Part shown: positions 16,705 to 24,870 of the stretch, one piece after another
Layout: each line of letters begins with the position of its first letter
Numbering within the stretch: position 1 is the first letter of the stretch
From: RGIG9608 sp045612365
Lineage (GTDB): Bacteria > Bacteroidota > Bacteroidia > Bacteroidales > Paludibacteraceae
DNA: 45,664 nucleotides
NCBI GenBank assembly: GCA_045612365.1
Contig: JAZKYY010000015.1
Span: forward strand, 1 to 45,664
Reading direction: 5' to 3'
Position numbers and translations under genes: made by a program
The notes under the pieces: generated by a model
Database searches by the model: none
Told to the model about the DNA's origin: nothing
What the model saw: only the letters and a program-made list of their open reading frames with translations

Positions 16705-17172
16705 TCATTTTTGACTTTTCAGATAATCCAAAATCTGTTCTGCGTGAATTTTTGTTTTGATTTCTTTAGGTGTAAATATTTTCTCAATAATCCCCTCCTC
16801 ATTTACCAAATAAGTTGTTCGCAACGTACCAATTGTCCGATGACCACAAGCCACTTTTTCGCCCCAACAACCCAATTCTTGTAGTAATTCAGTTGAAGTA
16901 TCTGCAATGAGCGGAAATTCTAAACCTTGTGCATCGGCAAACTTTTTCTGTAGTTCTTGTTTGTCTTTGCTCACCCCAATAATTGAATATCCAGCTTCCT
17001 CAAGTTCTGCTTTGTGAGTTTGCAAAGAACAAGCTTCCGCTGTACAACCGCTTGTATTTGCTTTTGGGTAACTATAAAGCACAATTTTCTTTCCGCGATA
17101 ATCACTACTCTTAATTTCATTTCCATTTTGATTTACTCCAAAAAGTTCTGGAATCTTATCTCCTACATTCAT
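16705..17172 (-). CDS. bcp: Thioredoxin-dependent thiol peroxidase (PrxQ/BCP)
   Basis: The 155-residue peroxiredoxin has the peroxidatic Cys43 and resolving Cys48 (in TSGCTAEACS), five residues apart as in the atypical 2-Cys PrxQ class. It reduces hydrogen peroxide and organic hydroperoxides using thioredoxin. The usual TPGCT motif reads TSGCT here, a mild change at the residue after the Thr. The gene is the last of a leftward run (ZIP, GH89, GNAT, bcp) with a 38-nt gap after the GNAT gene. The 3' end abuts the YeiH gene tail to tail. Confidence 0.93.
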   Translation of the reverse strand: MNVGDKIPELFGVNQNGNEIKSSDYRGKKIVLYSYPKANTSGCTAEACSLQTHKAELEEAGYSIIGVSKDKQELQKKFADAQGLEFPLIADTSTELLQELGCWGEKVACGHRTIGTLRTTYLVNEEGIIEKIFTPKEIKTKIHAEQILDYLKSQK

Positions 17173-17210
17173 AATTTATAAGTTTTTATTTTTCAAGAAA
17201 TATTTATTTA

Positions 17211-17780
17211 TTAATACAACTCTTTTTGCAAATGCCACATTTTATGTCCTAAAAAATTGGCTTGATTTTTACGAACAAATCCAATTGAAAAATACAATTT
17301 CTCAGCACTAGGATTATCAAAATCCACCAATAACCCAACTGTTCTGTAACCTTCAGCAAAAGACTTTTCACATAGTGCAAAGATTAAATTCCGACCTACA
17401 CCGCATTCTCTAAATTCGGGGAAAACAGCAATAGAATCCAAATAAAATTCACCCTCGGAGGTTTCTGGTTCCATATTTGGAATAATGCTCGTATAAGATT
17501 TTATTACATCAAAAGTTCCACTGCGCAATTCTTGCAACATTGCTCCATCATAACCAACTATTGCTCCAGCAATTTTTCCTTCTACCTCCGCAATCAACGA
17601 ATTCTGAAAACTATATTGAGTTTTTTCCAAACGAGCAATTTCCTCCAACACTGCAACATAATTTTTCCCACAATAATTTTTAAGTGTCGGTTCATCCCCT
17701 ATTGCCATGACCACAACTTGTGCAATAGTTATTGCGTCATTTTTGGTCGCAGGCCTAATTAAAATTGATTTTTCTTTCAT
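17211..17780 (-). CDS. GNAT family N-acetyltransferase
   Basis: The 189-residue protein starts with the typical ILIRPATKNDA strand and has the acetyl-CoA loop FRECGVGRNLIF (V-F-P-E-F-R-E-C-G-V-G-R region, about 132-145), followed by LLVDFDNPSAEKLYFSIGFV. The substrate cannot be inferred. It begins 21 nt after the GH89 gene, so it is probably in the same transcript, but no functional link is evident. Confidence 0.85.
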   Translation of the reverse strand: MKEKSILIRPATKNDAITIAQVVVMAIGDEPTLKNYCGKNYVAVLEEIARLEKTQYSFQNSLIAEVEGKIAGAIVGYDGAMLQELRSGTFDVIKSYTSIIPNMEPETSEGEFYLDSIAVFPEFRECGVGRNLIFALCEKSFAEGYRTVGLLVDFDNPSAEKLYFSIGFVRKNQANFLGHKMWHLQKELY

Positions 17781-17801
17781 AATTTGAAGAGGAAAATTAT
17801 A

Positions 17802-20252
17802 TCACACAAGTTCTTTAATTTCCAACGTATATAAAAAAACTGTTCCATCAGAAAGTTTTAATCTTGCGGACACTTTTCTAGTTGAAACATAATTTGGTAT
17901 TTCTACTTCTACACCTTCAACAGTCTCTAAGTCAGAAAAAACTCCATCATTATCAAAGTCAACACTAAATGTCGCACTGATATTTTCAGGCAAAAAAATT
18001 GGACAAATATACTTTGAATCACAAGCTACAGGAACAATCAAACGATCCCTTTCATCCGACTCTATTGCTCTAAAAATAAAATAAGTAGAGCCATCAAGAA
18101 GAGTGTATTCTATAAAATATTTTTTAAACAATCGTTCAACAACATTCCTTGTATCTCCCACAGGGATATCAGTATACGTCAAATCACTATTCTTGATCCA
18201 ATTGTTCTCTACTTCAAACCAATCATATTCTTTCGTTATATCGTCAAAAAAGAGTTGCCAACGAGGATAATAATAATCTTTGAGCATTCCAGCCCACTGA
18301 CGATAAGAGTAATCTCGCAATCCACCATTATTAGCTTGCAAACGACCACCCCAAGTACTTACGAGAGTTCTAGCATTAAGCTCCAACCATTGCCTATCTT
18401 TTTCTGTTGTTTGTTCTAACTCATCAGCTATACTGCGAGCCATTTGAGTCCATCTTCCAAACATAAAATTAGAATCGGTATTTAACAATTCATCAAGATC
18501 AAGAATGAGTTGCAGATAAAGATTTTTCAACTGAACAAATCTCATTTCATCACCTTCTTTTACTGCTAAATCAGTGGATTTCAACAAAAAATAAGCATAA
18601 TCAGTAAGTGCTTGACGGGTAATATCAACAAGGTCATAATTGTAGTTCTTTCCTGTAAGATTTGAATCGAACAACAACTTTGCTGCAGAAATAACTTTCT
18701 GAGGATCATAAAAAATATCCGTGCCACCCCAACTCGAAACCTTTTTTACTTCCAAACTTGGACGAGCACAAACTACAGCTTCGTGAGGCCCTTGCAAATC
18801 AGTAGAACAATTTAAAGCCGAAACACGCAATTTTTCCCACGCTTCTTCTGCCAACAAACTCTCTGTTCCATAGCGTCTTTTTGCGTAATTTTTCAACCAA
18901 TCTTTTCCTTCTATTTCTGACTCCATCCAAGGCAATTCAAAAATTAAATCGTACAACATAGGCACAGACTCAATGGCTTCTGGCACTGCACCAATTCCTT
19001 TTATATTGTCATAATTTGCCTTACTTTTAAAATATTTTTCGATATTTCCATCAAAGCGACCCATAAATCCAGTTCTTCCTCCAAAATTTGGGAGAGTGCA
19101 ATAAATAGCATCATGACCTTTGACTTCATCAAAGTGTTCATAAGTATCGGCAAAAAGATCAAGAACTACAAGATTTCCTTTTTTTACTTCGTCCAAAACT
19201 TTATATTGATCATTGCTCCACTGCCAAAACTGAATTACCCATTTTTCGTCAATATCATTATTTGCCTCATACATAGTTTCGGCAATTGAACTATATGCTT
19301 TAGCCACATCAATACCATTTGTATTTGCCCCCTCATGAAAAGGATCCATACTATAAAAACAAGACTCTCCCATTACTTCGTGTAACACTTTATAATAGTT
19401 TTTAGCCATCTGAGCAAAGGTTTCACTATTGGGGTCTAGTATATGAGGACGATTAAAAAAGCACCAATTCCCTTGACTTAAAGTTGAATTGTTTGTTTTC
19501 TCCATAAAATCAGAAGGAACCATACCACTAAATCCTGGCAATACTGGTTGCATTCCAAATTCGCGCATTCTATCTCCAATCTTTTGTGCCAACTGTTCTT
19601 GACGAGCATACCACCATTCAGGATTAGGGCCTCCCCATCCTTCAAGATTGTTCATTCCCCACCAGGCCTGAAAGCATGGTCCTGCAATAAACCTATTGGC
19701 ATCCTCTAAAGAATAACCATAATAAGACATTAATAGCTTTTTCCATACCACGTCCAAACCAACTATTTGCAACGGCATATTTATTCCGTGAAGTGCCATC
19801 CAATCAATTTCTTGTTGCCACCGTTCCCAAGTCCACACCGACATTGAGTAGGAAAAAGTACAATAATTCAAATAATATCTATAATCGGCAGAACAAGTCC
19901 TCTCCTCTGTTTTTAAAGGCAAAGGAAGAGATACAGCACTTAAATCGACCTTCATATTACTCCAAGAAAGGTTTATGTTGGCATAATGATTTAAATACCA
20001 ATTAATCCCCGTAGTTACAGAAAGTAATGAATTTCCTCTAATGCATGGTTTCTTATTTTTAGAAGTAATAATAAATTTATCATTCCCGTCTTCAGTAATC
20101 GATTCGTCTACAACTAAATTAAATTTATCAGCACATCCTTTTCCTCCTATTCGTTGAAGAAAATCAACCAAAACTAAAGGATTTTCTTCTAAAGAAAAGA
20201 CATTAGCAGATACAAGAAGAAAAAATAAAGATAAGAGAATAACTCTTTTCAT
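17802..20252 (-). CDS. Alpha-N-acetylglucosaminidase, GH89
   Basis: The 816-residue secreted enzyme has a signal peptide (1-20) and the GH89 layout of human NAGLU. There is an N-terminal domain to about 115, then the catalytic barrel starting at RYYLNYCTFSYSMSVWTWERW (split here: RYYLNY 125-130, SMSVWTWERW 136-145), and an alpha-helical C-terminal domain. The likely catalytic pair is Glu307 (SMDPFHEGAN) and Glu425 (AVPEAIESVP), matching the two conserved glutamates of the family. It removes terminal alpha-linked GlcNAc, as found on heparan sulfate and gastric-type mucin O-glycans. It probably acts in the periplasm. It lies 15 nt after the ZIP gene. No sulfatase or SusC/D pair is nearby. Confidence 0.93.
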   Translation of the reverse strand: MKRVILLSLFFLLVSANVFSLEENPLVLVDFLQRIGGKGCADKFNLVVDESITEDGNDKFIITSKNKKPCIRGNSLLSVTTGINWYLNHYANINLSWSNMKVDLSAVSLPLPLKTEERTCSADYRYYLNYCTFSYSMSVWTWERWQQEIDWMALHGINMPLQIVGLDVVWKKLLMSYYGYSLEDANRFIAGPCFQAWWGMNNLEGWGGPNPEWWYARQEQLAQKIGDRMREFGMQPVLPGFSGMVPSDFMEKTNNSTLSQGNWCFFNRPHILDPNSETFAQMAKNYYKVLHEVMGESCFYSMDPFHEGANTNGIDVAKAYSSIAETMYEANNDIDEKWVIQFWQWSNDQYKVLDEVKKGNLVVLDLFADTYEHFDEVKGHDAIYCTLPNFGGRTGFMGRFDGNIEKYFKSKANYDNIKGIGAVPEAIESVPMLYDLIFELPWMESEIEGKDWLKNYAKRRYGTESLLAEEAWEKLRVSALNCSTDLQGPHEAVVCARPSLEVKKVSSWGGTDIFYDPQKVISAAKLLFDSNLTGKNYNYDLVDITRQALTDYAYFLLKSTDLAVKEGDEMRFVQLKNLYLQLILDLDELLNTDSNFMFGRWTQMARSIADELEQTTEKDRQWLELNARTLVSTWGGRLQANNGGLRDYSYRQWAGMLKDYYYPRWQLFFDDITKEYDWFEVENNWIKNSDLTYTDIPVGDTRNVVERLFKKYFIEYTLLDGSTYFIFRAIESDERDRLIVPVACDSKYICPIFLPENISATFSVDFDNDGVFSDLETVEGVEVEIPNYVSTRKVSARLKLSDGTVFLYTLEIKELV

Positions 20253-20267
20253 AATGAACTCATTTTT

Positions 20268-21053
20268 TTAACCTAATGCAACATCAAGTATCATCATTGC
20301 TACAAAACCTATAGCAAAACCTATGGTTGAGAGATTAGAATGTTTACCGCTATGCGAAGATGGAATAAGTTCTTCTACCACAACATAAATCATTGCACCC
20401 GCAGCAAAAGCAAGCAAATATGGGAATATGCATATCAAATACTCTATTAACAAAATAGTAACTACTGATGATAATGGCTCTACAATTCCTGAAAGAATAC
20501 CAAAACCAAGTGATTTTTTACGAGTGAATCCTTGTGAGCGTAAAGGCAAAGATACAATTGCTCCTTCAGGAATATTTTGCAATGCAATCCCTAAAGCAAG
20601 CGAAACAGCGGCAGCCATTGTCATATCCACCTGACCAGAAATTGCTCCTGCAAGAACAACTCCAACCGCCATTCCTTCTGGTATATTATGCAATGTAACG
20701 GCAAGCATAAGCATAGTAGATTTTCCTAACAAAGAGGGAACTCCCTCTGGAACAGAACTATTCATATGCAAGTGAGGAGTAAAAGCATCGAGCAAAAGCA
20801 TAAAAGCAATTCCTACTAAAAATCCTATGGCTGCAGGTACCCAAGCAATTCCACCTACATTCTCCGTTGCCGTAATTGCAGGTATGAGCAATGACCACAC
20901 AGCAGCAGCCACCATCACTCCTGATGCAAACCCCAACAATGTATTTTGCATTTTTTGAGCAATTTTTTGACCTAAAAACAAAGCACTTGACGCTCCCAAT
21001 ACTGTTCCTATGAAAGGCAACAAAACTACAATTGCAATATCAAAAGTTGTCAT
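20268..21053 (-). CDS. ZIP family metal transporter (GufA-like)
   Basis: The 261-residue membrane protein has about eight helices. The metal-site motifs are HNIPEGMAVGVV in helix 4 and QNIPEGAIVSLPL in helix 5; the Gln in place of His in the second is typical of the GufA/ZIP11 branch, as I recall it. It should import zinc or a related divalent metal. It heads the leftward run ZIP-GH89-GNAT-bcp and is divergent from the TetR gene, with about 140 nt between starts. Confidence 0.9.
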   Translation of the reverse strand: MTTFDIAIVVLLPFIGTVLGASSALFLGQKIAQKMQNTLLGFASGVMVAAAVWSLLIPAITATENVGGIAWVPAAIGFLVGIAFMLLLDAFTPHLHMNSSVPEGVPSLLGKSTMLMLAVTLHNIPEGMAVGVVLAGAISGQVDMTMAAAVSLALGIALQNIPEGAIVSLPLRSQGFTRKKSLGFGILSGIVEPLSSVVTILLIEYLICIFPYLLAFAAGAMIYVVVEELIPSSHSGKHSNLSTIGFAIGFVAMMILDVALG

Positions 21054-21075
21054 AACATTCCCTCTTTTATAGGAG

Positions 21076-21083
21076 CAAAAATA
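21076..21083 (-). promoter_or_regulatory. Promoter -7 box for the ZIP gene
   Basis: On the minus strand TATTTTTG fits TAnnTTTG, about 23 nt before the ATG at 21053. No good TTTG box is seen at the right distance. Confidence 0.35.
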
Positions 21084-21155
21084 TCATTTTTTTCAACAAA
21101 AATCCATTTTCATCAACCAAAAGAGAAAACATTTAGAAATCAAACATTTTTTACT

Positions 21156-21163
21156 TAATTTTG
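21156..21163 (+). promoter_or_regulatory. Promoter -7 box for the TetR gene
   Basis: TAATTTTG lies 32 nt before the ATG at 21196, with a weak TTTA (21132-21135) 20 nt upstream. It faces away from the ZIP promoter, so a TetR operator could sit between them, but no clear palindrome was found. Confidence 0.45.
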
Positions 21164-21195
21164 CATTTGAAGTTAGAAAAATAGGGAAAGAAAAA

Positions 21196-21768
21196 ATGAC
21201 AAAAACTAGGGACGTATTAATAGAGGTTGCTCGTCGACTTTTTGCCGAAAAAGGCAAAGAGAATACTACAATGAATGATATTGCATTGGAGTCAAAAAAA
21301 GGACGTCGCACTATATATACTTACTTTAGCACTAAAGAAGAGATCTTTCTTTCCGTAATAGAGAGAGAACTTCGCGACTTACTTGATGCTCTAGTCGCTA
21401 TAGAAAAGAAAAACATTCCAGCCGACGAAAAACTCAAAGAGTATATTTTTGTCCGTTTAGACAAATTCAAAGAGATTATAGAACGAAATGGAACGTTAAA
21501 AGCATCATTTTTCAAAGATGCTATTGCTGTAGAAAAAGCTCGCCGCAACCTTGACATCAAAGAAATACAGTTACTTAGAAGAATTTTTGACAACGGAATA
21601 AAAGAAAATGTTTTTGCTCTAAAAGATCCTCAATGGGCAGCAGAATTGACTTTACACCTTTTACGTGGAATAGAAAAACCCTATTACCGAGAAAAATTCT
21701 ACAAAAAACTACACGAAAGAAAAGACATTTTTATCAATGCCTTTTTCAATGGCATTCTAAAAAACTAA
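21196..21768 (+). CDS. TetR/AcrR family transcriptional regulator
   Basis: The 190-residue protein has the N-terminal TetR helix-turn-helix: TRDVLIEVARRLFAEKGKENTTMNDIA, with KKGRRTIYTYFSTKEEIFLSVI as recognition and connecting helices (about 5-55). The C-terminal ligand domain is not diagnostic. It is divergent from the ZIP-GH89 run, an arrangement often seen when a TetR protein controls its neighbour. Its stop is 4 nt from the stop of the convergent gene at 21773. Confidence 0.92.
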   Translation: MTKTRDVLIEVARRLFAEKGKENTTMNDIALESKKGRRTIYTYFSTKEEIFLSVIERELRDLLDALVAIEKKNIPADEKLKEYIFVRLDKFKEIIERNGTLKASFFKDAIAVEKARRNLDIKEIQLLRRIFDNGIKENVFALKDPQWAAELTLHLLRGIEKPYYREKFYKKLHERKDIFINAFFNGILKN

Positions 21769-21772
21769 CGTA

Positions 21773-22753
21773 TTACTTTTCGTTATAAATCACCTCCAAC
21801 AGCGTTTGCCCAACGGCTTTAAGCGTTTCTTTAGAAATATTGCTCATATCATCTTTAGTGGTATGCCAAGCAGGGAAAAAGCTATTTTCATTGGTATCAT
21901 AATGAATAACATCTATGCAAGGAATATTTGCAAGTTGATTTACATAAAGATGATCATCCGTTATTGCACCACCCTTCCAATCAACAAAATAAGAATCATA
22001 TCCTATTTTTTTTGCTGTTGACCAAACCTTTTGAACTATATGAGGAGCAAAATAGAGCGAGACTTCTTCTTTAGGAAACGTAGCACCTTTTGCCCCAACC
22101 ATATCAAGAAGAATTCCATATTTAGCATTATAACCTATTACATGAGGATTTTTTGACCAATACTGAGAACCCAAACACCAAGTGTTCTCCTTAGGTTGCC
22201 CTTTGTAAAAATCAGGCATACCATAGTCTTCTACATCAAAGAAAATAATATCAACCCCTATTTTCGAATCTTTCTCTGACAAACATCGAGCTATCTCCAT
22301 CAAAACTCCTACGCCACTTGCTCCATCATTTGCTCCTAAAACTGGCGTAAAAAAATTTTCTTCGTCATTATCTGAAAAAGGACGAGAATCCCAATGAGCA
22401 CAAAGTAAAATCCTATTTTTCGACTGTAAATGATATGAAGAAATAATATTTTTTGCCACAATAACCTTTCCATCATAAAGTTCCACCAACCCTTCTTGAA
22501 ACATAACAGTATCAGCAAAACGTTGCATTGTCTGTTGTAAGTAGGTAGCACAATTTTCGTGAGCCTTAGAAAGAGGAACCCTTGCTCCAAAAATCACTTG
22601 ATTTTCTATGTAAGTAAAAGCTGAATCCGAACTGAACTGAGGGATTACTACTTCCTCCTTTTCCTTCTGTTGCTCACGCTGTTTGGACAAACTATTACAA
22701 CTTAAACACGAAAGAACGACTAAAAAAACTAACAAACAATAACTTTTCTTCAT
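21773..22753 (-). CDS. M28-type glutaminyl-peptide cyclotransferase-like lipoprotein
   Basis: The product has about 326 residues with a lipoprotein signal (MKKSYCLLVFLVVLSCLSC). The body follows the mammalian-type glutaminyl cyclase pattern: CAHWDSRPFSD, LGANDGASGVGVLMEIA with a metal-binding Asp, DIIFFDVEDYG where Glu-Asp stand in the Glu-Glu position, CLGSQYWS, ITDDHLYV, and PAWHTTKDD with the metal His. Such enzymes turn N-terminal Gln of secreted proteins into pyroglutamate, and related Bacteroidales enzymes are known. An aminopeptidase role remains possible. An ATG at 22777 would add eight polar residues (MHLKKKDK); 22753 gives a normal signal peptide. A terminator for rpsT lies just upstream. 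Confidence 0.8.
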   Translation of the reverse strand: MKKSYCLLVFLVVLSCLSCNSLSKQREQQKEKEEVVIPQFSSDSAFTYIENQVIFGARVPLSKAHENCATYLQQTMQRFADTVMFQEGLVELYDGKVIVAKNIISSYHLQSKNRILLCAHWDSRPFSDNDEENFFTPVLGANDGASGVGVLMEIARCLSEKDSKIGVDIIFFDVEDYGMPDFYKGQPKENTWCLGSQYWSKNPHVIGYNAKYGILLDMVGAKGATFPKEEVSLYFAPHIVQKVWSTAKKIGYDSYFVDWKGGAITDDHLYVNQLANIPCIDVIHYDTNENSFFPAWHTTKDDMSNISKETLKAVGQTLLEVIYNEK

Positions 22754-22786
22754 TTTATCCTTTTTTTTCAAATGCAAAGAAAATAA

Positions 22787-22814
22787 AAAAAGTCATCATT
22801 CGTGATGACTTTTT
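22787..22814 (-). terminator. Rho-independent terminator after rpsT
   Basis: AAAAAGTCATCA (22787-22798) pairs with TGATGACTTTTT (22803-22814) over a TTCG loop, with more A (T on the minus strand) beyond. It lies 22 nt after the rpsT stop. Confidence 0.87.
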
Positions 22815-22835
22815 AAGTATTCTATATTCCCTTTA

Positions 22836-23090
22836 TTAAGCTAAACTGTTAATATGTTTAGCCAACTTTGATTTCAAGTTTCCTGCTTTATTCTTGTGAA
22901 TAATATTTTTCTTAGCCAATTTATCCAACATCGAACTTACACGCTTAAACATCTCTTGTGCAGTTTCTTTTTCTGTTGCTTTGCGTAAAGCTCTAACTGC
23001 ATTACGAGTTGTTTTAGCATAATATTTATTATGTAGACGACGTTTTTCTATTTGTCGTATTCTTTTTTCCGAAGATTGATGATTTGCCAT
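22836..23090 (-). CDS. rpsT: 30S ribosomal protein S20
   Basis: The 84-residue basic protein is S20 throughout: MANHQSSEKRIRQIEKRRLHNK near the start (given as its first motif MANHQSSEKR), then an Ala/Lys-rich three-helix bundle ending KAGNLKSKLAKHINSL. S20 binds 16S rRNA early in 30S assembly. The start is only 24 nt after the end of tRNA-Glu, and one strong promoter lies upstream of both, so a tRNA-rpsT transcript is likely. Confidence 0.97.
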   Translation of the reverse strand: MANHQSSEKRIRQIEKRRLHNKYYAKTTRNAVRALRKATEKETAQEMFKRVSSMLDKLAKKNIIHKNKAGNLKSKLAKHINSLA

Positions 23091-23114
23091 TTCTTTACCT
23101 TAAATTTACTTTTG

Positions 23115-23186
23115 TAGCCCATAGCGGAATCGAACCGCTCTTTCAAGAATGAAAATCTTGCGTCCTAACCGATAGACGAATGGGCC
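23115..23186 (-). tRNA. tRNA-Glu (anticodon TTC)
   Basis: The 72-nt minus-strand sequence folds as a full cloverleaf. It has acceptor stem GGCCCAT/ATGGGCT with one G-T end pair, a D arm with ATCGGTTA loop, an anticodon arm CAAGA-TTTTCAT-TCTTG with anticodon TTC, and a T arm AGCGG-TTCGATT-CCGCT with discriminator A. CCA is not encoded. It lies between proS and rpsT on the same strand. Confidence 0.96.
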
Positions 23187-23211
23187 AACACTTTCTTGTG
23201 TTTTGCGGTTG

Positions 23212-23242
23212 CAAAGGTACAACCTTTTTTCAATCTTGCAAA
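23212..23242 (-). promoter_or_regulatory. Promoter for tRNA-Glu and rpsT
   Basis: On the minus strand TTTG (23239-23242) is followed after exactly 19 nt by TACCTTTG (23212-23219), a perfect consensus match. Transcription would begin about 20 nt before the tRNA. Confidence 0.82.
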
Positions 23243-23280
23243 TTATTTTTCTGTTTTTTTTATTTTTTTCAAAAAAAACA

Positions 23281-24759
23281 TCAATAGCTGCGAGCAAACA
23301 ATACTCGTTGAGCCGATGGTTTCCCAGTAACCATACATTTTCCCGGAGTTTTGTCGCCATCCAAAGGAATACAACGAATTGTTGCCTTTGTTTCTTCCTT
23401 AATTAGTTCCTCAGTTTCAGGAGTTCCATCCCAATGACAAAGTAAGAATCCTCCCTTTTCAATTTCTACTTTAAATTCTTCGTATGAATCAACTTTACGA
23501 GTCATACTTTGACGCAACGAAAGAGCTTTTTGATAGATATTTTCTTGAATTTCGTTCAGTAAGTTTTGAATATACTGTTCGATACCATCCAAAGTAACAG
23601 TTTGTTTTTCAAGTGTATCGCGACGCATTACTTCTACGGTATTGTTTTCCAAATCGCGACAACCAATAGCCAAACGCACAGGCACACCTTTCAATTCATA
23701 ATCAGCAAACTTGAATCCCGGGCGTTTGTTGTCGGCAGTGTCAAATTTCACCGAAATACCCATTCTCTTTAATTCGTCGATGATAGGGTTAATCTTTTCG
23801 CAAATTTTTTGAAGTTGCTCTTCGTTTTTATAAATAGGAATAATAACCACTTGAATAGGAGCCAATGTTGGAGGAAGGACCAAACCATTGTCATCGCTAT
23901 GCGTCATTATCAAAGCACCCATCAAACGAGTAGAAACTCCCCACGATGTTGCCCAAACATATTCTGTTTTGTTTTCTTTATTGATAAACTGAACATCAAA
24001 TGCTTTTGCAAAATTTTGACCTAAGAAATGTGAAGTACCCGACTGAAGTGCCTTCCCATCTTGCATCATAGCTTCTATTGTATAAGTTTCCAAAGCTCCA
24101 GCAAAACGTTCGTTAGCCGATTTAATACCTTTCACTACAGGAACCGCCATATATTTTTCGGCAAAATCAGAGTACACATTTAACATGCGAACTGCCTCTT
24201 CTTCGGCTTCTTGACGAGTAGCGTGAGCCGTATGACCTTCTTGCCAAAGAAATTCGGCAGTACGGAGAAACAAGCGCGTACGCATTTCCCAACGCATAAC
24301 ATTTGCCCATTGATTGCAAAGAATAGGCAAATCGCGATACGAGTGAATCCAATTCTTATATGTATTCCAAATGATTGTTTCTGATGTTGGACGGATAATA
24401 AGTTCCTCTTCCAAGCGTGCTTCAGGGTCAACCACAACTCCTTTTCCATCTGGCGAATTTTTAAGACGATGGTGAGTTACTACCGCACACTCTTTGGCAA
24501 AACCTTCGACATGTTCTGCCTCACGACTAAGAAATGATTTCGGAATTAAAAGCGGAAAATAAGCATTGACGTGACCTGTAGCTTTGAACATATCGTCAAG
24601 GTAACGTTGCATTTTTTCCCAAATAGCATAACCATAAGGTTTTATCACCATACAACCTCGCACAGCTGACTGTTCTGCCAAATCAGCCTTAACAACCAAT
24701 TCATTATACCATTGTGAGTAGTTTTCACTACGTTTAGTTAAGTCTTTTAATTCTGCCAT
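23281..24759 (-). CDS. proS: Prolyl-tRNA synthetase, archaeal/eukaryotic-type
   Basis: The 492-residue class II synthetase is of the short ProS type 3 without the INS editing domain, as is normal in Bacteroidota. Motif 2 is seen around WANVMRWEMRTRLFLRTAEFLWQEGHTAH, here noted by its core RTAEFLWQEGHTAH. Motif 3 is seen at TSWGVSTRLMGALIMTHSDD, noted by its core GVSTRLMGALIM. The anticodon-binding domain begins near LAPIQVVIIPIY, and a C-terminal zinc-type extension ends the protein with LFARSY. It charges tRNA-Pro. The gene has its own promoter at 24783-24810. Confidence 0.96.
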   Translation of the reverse strand: MAELKDLTKRSENYSQWYNELVVKADLAEQSAVRGCMVIKPYGYAIWEKMQRYLDDMFKATGHVNAYFPLLIPKSFLSREAEHVEGFAKECAVVTHHRLKNSPDGKGVVVDPEARLEEELIIRPTSETIIWNTYKNWIHSYRDLPILCNQWANVMRWEMRTRLFLRTAEFLWQEGHTAHATRQEAEEEAVRMLNVYSDFAEKYMAVPVVKGIKSANERFAGALETYTIEAMMQDGKALQSGTSHFLGQNFAKAFDVQFINKENKTEYVWATSWGVSTRLMGALIMTHSDDNGLVLPPTLAPIQVVIIPIYKNEEQLQKICEKINPIIDELKRMGISVKFDTADNKRPGFKFADYELKGVPVRLAIGCRDLENNTVEVMRRDTLEKQTVTLDGIEQYIQNLLNEIQENIYQKALSLRQSMTRKVDSYEEFKVEIEKGGFLLCHWDGTPETEELIKEETKATIRCIPLDGDKTPGKCMVTGKPSAQRVLFARSY

Positions 24760-24782
24760 ATCTTTTCTATTTTTTGAGTTTG

Positions 24783-24810
24783 CAAAGATAAAGATTTACA
24801 CTTAAGCAAA
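24783..24810 (-). promoter_or_regulatory. Promoter for proS
   Basis: On the minus strand TTTG (24807-24810) precedes TATCTTTG (24783-24790), with a slightly short 16-nt spacing. The proS start is 24 nt downstream. Confidence 0.5.
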
Positions 24811-24870
24811 GTCTCTCTTATAGACAAAAAAATTAAAGTAGTAATTCTAAAAATCTCAAAAAGCAAACTC

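Noticed and set aside
23106..23360. 84-codon minus-strand frame covering tRNA-Glu and the end of proS
   Set aside because: It contains the whole tRNA gene and overlaps the proS 3' end in another frame.
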